64,000 bases of DNA, from NCBI RefSeq assembly GCF_021130785.1, contig NC_060215.1:65600501-65664500 (forward strand), given 5' to 3'. Of this stretch, positions 58,063 to 64,000 are shown piece by piece; position 1 is the first letter of the stretch; the number at the start of each line of letters is the position of its first letter. Under the pieces are notes generated by a model. That model saw nothing but the letters and a program-made list of their open reading frames with translations, had not been told where the DNA came from and made no database searches. The position numbers and the translations under genes are program-made. This DNA comes from Homalodisca vitripennis. Its lineage: Eukaryota > Arthropoda > Insecta > Hemiptera > Cicadellidae.

Positions 58063-58425
58063 AATACTGCCTTGAGGTCGGTTTTTATTATGTGTTTATA
58101 CTAAACAATTCAAGATAGCTGACCCGTGCAGACTTTTCTCCCGAGCTCATTTCTGGCTAAACCATAGGTCGTAGATCAGATCTGAGGGCACAATCGAAAG
58201 ACAAAATTAAATTTCCGACAAGAAAGGTCCAGTCACTTTTTGTCGTATCTCTAACGGTTTAACCGCAAAATGCCCTCAAAGTCAAAAGTTTTTACGAATC
58301 CGGAAAAAAAATCTATGAAAAAGGTCAATTTTTAAATCCCCTTGTCATTTACTTAATGTCCGGACTTAACCAGTCACCGAATTCCGCTTATCCCCTGAAT
58401 TTGCAAGCGTTTTACTTTGGGGGCC

Positions 58426-58442
58426 TGGGGGCGTAGCCCCCA
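58426..58442 (+). other. Perfect GC hairpin near the element end
   Basis: tgggggcgtagccccca: a 7-bp perfect stem with a 3-base loop (gta). Located about 40 bp before the AT-rich flank that appears to end the compound element. Confidence 0.85.
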
Positions 58443-58480
58443 GCGAGCCGAAGGCGAGTTTATTATAATACACCCGCAAT

Positions 58481-59515
58481 ACAAGGTGTAGTTAGACTTC
58501 ATAGTAGTGTCTTACACTTAACCTTAAAAACAAAGAAAGGTTAATTGGTCAAAGTTAAGGTTAAGGTATAAAAGATTCACTCATTCATTGATTTTTATGA
58601 ATGTCATTTAAAACGGTGTATTATTGTATAATATTTAAATTTGCGAAATTTGTAATAAATAGTGTTTATTTTTAACAAATACCAAATGCAAATTTCGATA
58701 ATATTTAATTCATACAGACTTATTATGGTTCCCAACCTAACGTAGCTCTTTAAAACTTAAAAATATTCTAAATGGGGCAGTAATTTTTTTTCTTTGAATA
58801 AAAACACAGTTAAAGTGCAAGTAATGAATGAATAAAAAGTCATAGACAACAGTTTCGTACTCATTGTCCACATGCAGTACTAATGGTTCACAGTAAGCGA
58901 AAGTACTATGCCCTTAGGCATAGCACAGTTATGGCATAGGCTGAAGTAATAAACAAGAGGCGTGGTTGATTTAGTTATTAACGTATTTCTGAATGATTTA
59001 AGTTTCTTTAGTAATTATGAGTTGAGTTATAATGATTAGTCTGCCTACTTTAAGACTGTCAGAGCTTCCTGTACAATATACTGTATAGTTTAATTTGAGA
59101 AGTGTTAAAAGTCAAGCAGTCAACACAAAGTACTTTTCCTACACCTAAGAATAACTCAGTTGTTGTCCTCTTAATTTTAGTCAGCATTAAATTTACATCT
59201 CCAAAATTGGACCTGATTAGATGAATAAATTAGCTTTGCATGAACTCGGCTGAATTTGTTTTTTTTATATAGTTTGCTCCTTTCTATTTAAGAATAAAAA
59301 TGTTGGCCGCTTTATGGTTCGTGTAATAATTATGCCATACATCTATCGACTACTTCATTAATATCTCTGACGTATTTAAATAGCTCTGTTTAAAACGCAG
59401 TGACATTCTTTTTTAAATATGTTAAGCATGAATAGCTCCTTTGTTATTGTGGGAATGAATGCCAAATGTCACGAAAGCAATTTGTGGCCGATTGACACGT
59501 TAGTCATCTCTTCAT
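58481..59515. other. Unassigned AT-rich DNA
   Basis: Only simple local duplications are visible (tatgcccttaggcatagcac near 58910, repeated ggttaa words near 58530). Confidence 0.4.
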
Positions 59516-59518
59516 TTT

Positions 59519-59756
59519 TGAGTCTCTAATTTATTATTGAGTCATTGTTTGAATCTTGTGACTCGGCTTCGCTTTCGCGTCTGTTGACTCTTGAGTTGCC
59601 GCTTGATGTTTGAGTCGCTTTTTGAATCTTGAAACATTGCACCACTCTTGATTCGCATCTTGACTCTTAAGTCACCGCTTTACTCTTGATTTGCTGCTAG
59701 ACTCTCTAGTCTGTACTTGACTCGTAAGTCGCTGCTTGACTGTCGAGTTGTTGCCC
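59519..59756 (+). repeat. Degenerate GAGTC/GACTC tandem repeat, period about 20 bp
   Basis: About ten units of the type ttgactcttgagtcgctgc occur with many substitutions. Each unit juxtaposes gactc and gagtc, which are complementary, so the array has strong local dyad symmetry. Confidence 0.75.
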
Positions 59757-62385
59757 CACTATGAGTTTAACCTTAGATGCAGCATATCAAGTAGCAAGTT
59801 AAATAGTCGTCGTCCCTTCTAGTGACGCCTGCCGTTCTGTTTTATGCTTAGGAAAATTAACCAAATTAGCATAATAAATGCTGCTTACTGAACCGCATGT
59901 TGCTATTCATGTGTGTTTTATGTTCTCGTCCCATCCTCTGACCTCAAGGCTATCCGGTCTCCATCCTTCTCACCTCCACCTCTTGTCGTCGCTTTCATCC
60001 TATTTTCTAGCTTGCCATCCCTCATATTCGCTCTCCTTGCTTACGCGTGTTGAGGGAGTGATTTTGTAAGAGCAAGAAGCATTAATTGGGCAACGTGAGT
60101 TAATGATTTCATGTAAGTTTATTTTGTGGTTACGCCTGTGGCGAATAACTCAAGAAATTATGTATTCAATATGTTACTCAGGAGTCACGTTTTAAATTTT
60201 AATATTTGAACTATAATTGTGAACATCCAATTCATGACTGTTGAAACGTATTTCATTACCTAGGAATTTTTGCATTTTAACATTTATAATTTCCATGAGA
60301 TCTTTTACAAAGGAGTAATGTTCTTTCAAATTGCAAAAAAAGTACTTGTATCGCATTTTCCTAATTTTATTTCAATGCTTTAATGTGTGTTGTTCGAACG
60401 AAAGTTGCCCACTCACTTTATTGCCAGACACACATAATGTGTACAAAATGTATTACAAGGAGGGTTCGTTATTTTTTATCAGAATGTTTCTTTCTCTGTT
60501 CCTACAACAACACTTTTAACATTTTTGAAAATGTAAAGTTTACAACATTAAAGGAGAATTCTAAGCCAATTCTTCCACCTTACACAATTGATGGTATATG
60601 TGTCGTATGCAATCTGGACTCTCCTTCTGAGGTGCATGTCTAAATTAGCATAATTGACATTTTAATAGCTTAAATAACATACGAAAAACAAAACGTATAA
60701 GAAGAAACTATTTTAATTACACTGAGAGTGAGATGAATTTCGGAATCGGTTTTAATCTACGAGAAGTAATTGTTTTTGGTATACTGAAATAAAAAAGAAT
60801 CATTGCCAGTATTAAAGAGGTGGAGTTACGGCTATCTCTACCCCTCTTTACACTCAATCTCATGTTATGTGAAATAAATGCTCAAGAATTCAGAATAATA
60901 TAAATTATTGATATATGATACATTATGTAATAAATATAAAAAATATTAAACGTATATGAAATTAAATTAACCTTTCAGGGATTATTAGACTTGTTTGTGT
61001 ACCATGTATGTAACCACTCATACACTAAGGGATGACTCTTAAACAAGTATGAACGTTCTATTTCCATTTTCTTGAGCGAGAGAAAAATAACTACTCTAAA
61101 GCCATAGTAAATTAAATAGTATTTTAGTAAACATTTGATTTAAACTATGTTTTTAGCTAGTAATTTAAGTAGCAGGGAAGCTTTACATTTGATTTATTGT
61201 GATTTTTTATTATTTATTTTAATGTAAATGACGTCATTTATGTTCACTGTGAAAGTGTTGAATAAACATTAGTCTTTGTGGTTTGATTTTTTGGAGAAGA
61301 AAAGGACCTAAGAAGTTTATAAAAAATATGAGTATCTAGTTATTATCTTCAATCAGCCTTTAAATTAACTCATTCCTTAATTTGTAAGGAATTTCTAATA
61401 AGCCATTTTAGTTCAAATGAAACGCAGAGTATTGTCTTGAAGGTTTTCAGTTTATAAATGGATATTAGGGTGTCATGGTAAATTCACAGGTACAGAATAC
61501 CTTTGTGACAGGCTTATTAATTAGTTGTATTTTTTAATAGCACAACATATGTCACAACATGTCGTTATCTGTCTGTTAGTATATGTGATAGCTCTTGATA
61601 GGGATCTGACACCTGGTACATAGTATCCTCGTGGTCCAAGGCGGAATCATTATTTTGGGTTCTAAAGTAAAAGGGCAATAACGTTACAACGTTGATTCGG
61701 TTCATTGAGGAAAATTCTACAATGTCTTTCTAGGCACTGAATAATTTTGAGTTACTGGTGTATCTCACTGTTTAAATTTTGATGCCATAGACCTACATAT
61801 ATTTCTTTTTTAAGTCAAACTTTTGACTTAAAAAATGTTTGTGCGTTGCATTTCCATGGTACTTAGTTAATAAAAATCAATAAGTATTTATAAAGAAGCA
61901 ATAATTTGTACAATCGTTTATACTACATTGTAAGTCTTGAGTTGGACGGTAGTAATAGTGTAATAAATTAAAATATCATGATTATTTAACGATGTATGTT
62001 TACTTGATACTTAATATCTCGTCCAATTGGCCTGTACGGCATTGGTTGTAGTGCAGATGCAGGGTTCATTTCGGACACCGATAATCCCCAGAATTAAAAA
62101 AAAATATAATAAGTAAAGTGGTGAGGGAGCATAATTAAAGAAATTTGTAAGGTTTTATGTTATATAACTATGAAAACTATAAAAGAAAATAAATTTCTTT
62201 AACGGTGAACTTATTTACAGTGACATTTACAGTGAGTTAATATTAGTGGGCAAAAGTTAGAAAGTTTTCATTCCTTGGCTGTACTTGGGCTTTTCCCAAA
62301 TAATGCAAGATTGTGTTTTTCGCCATAAATGTTCCTGTTTCTGGTGTTGTATTTGAGTTTTGCATTATTTATTTCTCATTCCTCA
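59757..62385. other. Unassigned AT-rich DNA
   Basis: No recognised gene. A short hairpin (aaagaggtggag / ctctacccctcttt) lies near 60814-60848. Overlapping 62- and 86-codon frames near 60331-60643 have no motif. Confidence 0.4.
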
Positions 62386-62389
62386 ATTT

Positions 62390-63056
62390 CTCGGTGCTTG
62401 GTGACCACTGTTCTATCATCCGCAAACACAAATTATTTTCTGGAATTACTTTATATATGTCATTTGTGTAAATAAAAATGTAATGGACCCAGGATTGATC
62501 TCTGAGGCACACCACAGATCCTGGCCAGTGTGGCTGTGATAGGTCCCGGTTTTGATCGAATAATTTGAATTTTAAATTTTGACACCACCGACTCCAAGAG
62601 CCGACAGCTTTGTTATAAGTATGTCTGCCTCAACACTAACAAATGCTTCGCCGAGAAAAACATAAATTGAGCCAATTCAGTTTGTGACAAAATAAATTAG
62701 AGCTAATTTAGTGGACTTGGATTTTCTGAAACCATAGTACCGACCACAAAGAAGGTTTGCGGTCCTTCCAGGTAGGCGGTCAGCTGATTACTAGCCATTT
62801 TTCCTATGAATTTTGGAACAATCAGTAAAAGAGAGACGGGAAAATAGTTACACACCTCCCAATCAGCCTCATATTTAAACAAGGGCTTAACTTTCACAAT
62901 CTTATACTTCTCTGGAAAAAATGCCTCTGCGGAGAGATACGTGTTGCATATATATATACATAATATATAATTTATACTATAAGGAAAGATACCATGGAAT
63001 TCTTTATTTTTATTATTTAAACAATGTTTCATATACACTCTAAAGAAATAGTTCAA
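62390..63056 (-). pseudogene. Non-LTR retrotransposon reverse transcriptase relic
   Basis: On the minus strand from 63056 the frame reads FFPEKYKIVKVKPLFKYEAD, then CNYFPVSLLLIVPKFIGKMA (the FPxxLKxAKVxPLFKxGD...NYRPISLLPxxSKxxEK region). After frameshifts it gives ICGVPQRSILGPLHF at about 62520-62478 (motif B; PQG has become PQR) and FADDRTVV at about 62427-62404 (motif C with both aspartates kept). Motif A is not recognisable. It is a different lineage copy from the one at 40930, with an intact FADD but many disruptions. Ends not determined. Confidence 0.82.
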
Positions 63057-64000
63057 AATTGTTATGTTGTTAGATAAGGAATCAAAGGGCTCTTATAGTC
63101 AATACAAAACAGTAAAAAAGTGGTGATATGCATGAGGGACCTAAAGTTTAAGTGTTTAATCTACTTTTTAACTATATTTTGTCTATTCTACCTACCGGGA
63201 AAACTCTAAGAAAGTCGATGCAAATACAGATTTCATATACACCTTAGGAGAATATATATCTATACCCCAGATGTCTACCGTTTCCTCTAGCCTCAAAGTG
63301 CACTTCATGGTTGTGTCGGGAGTTAAAAAAAAGGCTGAAGGCACTCTCTGTGTCTTGATAGATTAACGGAGGTTCCTTTAAAACGATAAAATCACCTAAA
63401 GTGGTCCCTCTTTCCTTATTTTTATCATAGTGTCGGCTTTACTAAAATTAATTAAGTTATTTGAGATCGCTTAGTATATACTTCAGTTCGGTGATGGCTG
63501 CAGCTGCCAAAGGATGCATGCCTTTTCCACGCTACAGACATTCCCTCTCTGGCATTCATCTCTGGTTTCATCCTTGGCTGGTTGCAAAGCTTGTATAAGT
63601 CATCATGTCCTGTCGCTACACCAGTATTTTGTTCCGAGTGGGCCGAGAAATATTGTTTTGAACTTAGAATGCCTAAACTCTTGACAGGTGAAATCGTTTT
63701 ATGTAGTAGGAGAAAATGATAGAGAGTTCTTCACAGTTCGATGTACAGTTGAAGTCCGAGTGTCACTTCCAAAACTATTTGTGTGAATTGTTTCCCTTGA
63801 AATCCAGAGTCAACATTTTGCTTAGTTCTTTCACTTTCGTATCAACTGCCCTTCAACAAGAATACGCGAGATAATAACAAAGGCACGAATAACAGGTGCC
63901 GACCTTGTCATTATGTCAGTGACTGCCGCTCGTGTGACAGAGGTCTACCGTACTCTCGTTCGGTGGTCGATAGATTGTGGTACAGAAACAGTTTTTTTGA
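63057..64000. other. Unassigned DNA
   Basis: No gene recognised. The last 500 bp are less AT-rich (ggctgcagctgccaaaggat) and could belong to a feature that continues past the window. Confidence 0.35.

Larger units (their letters stand above)
56671..58480 (+). mobile_element. Compound repeat element, possibly Helitron-like
   Basis: The segment begins with tctaatatatatacaaccgc, passes through an ACTG/ACTC microsatellite, and then holds a leader with a tgaaatttggtacacag word. A 179-bp tandem array, a poly-C array and a fifth diverged array unit follow. It ends near a perfect GC hairpin (58426-58442) followed by cagcgagccgaaggcgag and an AT-rich flank. A TC-type start with a GC hairpin near the 3-prime end recalls Helitron-type ends. 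The expected CTRR terminus just after the hairpin is not obvious and no Rep/helicase ORF exists. Treat as an unclassified non-autonomous element. Confidence 0.45.

Noticed and set aside
1..64000. tRNA, rRNA, microRNA or viral genes
   Set aside because: No A/B-box pair with a cloverleaf, no rRNA core sequence and no viral protein motif was recognised by eye. A covariance or profile search could still find divergent ones.

Overview
This looks like a eukaryotic, most probably insect, chromosome segment. It is AT-rich, has no operon-like packing or long intact genes, and carries old copies of Tc1/mariner transposons, Jockey-type non-LTR retrotransposons and a possible Penelope-like tail. The mix of a mariner transposase, a second Tc1/mariner family with a DGAPPHY motif, and Jockey-like reverse transcriptase would fit a large hemipteran genome, but the order-level call is a guess. 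No convincing host protein-coding exon, tRNA, rRNA or CRISPR array was found. The window is best read as intergenic or intronic DNA shaped by transposons and satellites, with several GC/CpG-rich islands that may be regulatory.

Layout. 0-6 kb: a CpG-rich patch, a field of degenerate TTAAGTTGAC motifs, a diverged ~155-215 bp tandem repeat and a canonical G-quadruplex motif. 6-14.5 kb: two members of a TA-flanked inverted-repeat element family, a small 20-bp tandem array and a decayed transposase. 14.7-17 kb: two CpG-rich, promoter-like patches. 17.2-20.8 kb: two large minisatellites, a clean 18 x 43 bp array and a 2.3-kb array of mixed 49- and ~51-56-bp units that stays open in overlapping plus-strand frames. 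21-29.3 kb: one copy of a long dispersed repeat, GC-rich patches, a reverse-transcriptase scrap and an unidentified decayed coding-like segment.

29.6-31.5 kb: a 1.9-kb Tc1/mariner element with ~455-bp terminal inverted repeats around a C-terminally truncated transposase. 32.2-32.6 kb: a foldback inverted repeat. 34.1-35.4 kb: a full-length but dead mariner. 37.3-39.2 kb: a possible Tc1/mariner-type element directly abutting a 472-bp MITE. 39.8-42.3 kb: a dead Jockey-like retrotransposon that abuts a MITE fragment. 43.9-45 kb: a possible Penelope-like tail and a ~90-bp tandem repeat.

45-64 kb: mostly unassigned AT-rich DNA. It also holds a CpG island at 50.4-50.9 kb, a second copy of the 21-kb dispersed repeat, a compound 1.8-kb element with a 179-bp array, a poly-C array and a terminal hairpin at 56.7-58.5 kb, a GAGTC/GACTC repeat, and a second non-LTR reverse-transcriptase relic. 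No element appears to have an intact transposase or reverse transcriptase, so none looks autonomously mobile now. No coherent cellular pathway can be read from this window.
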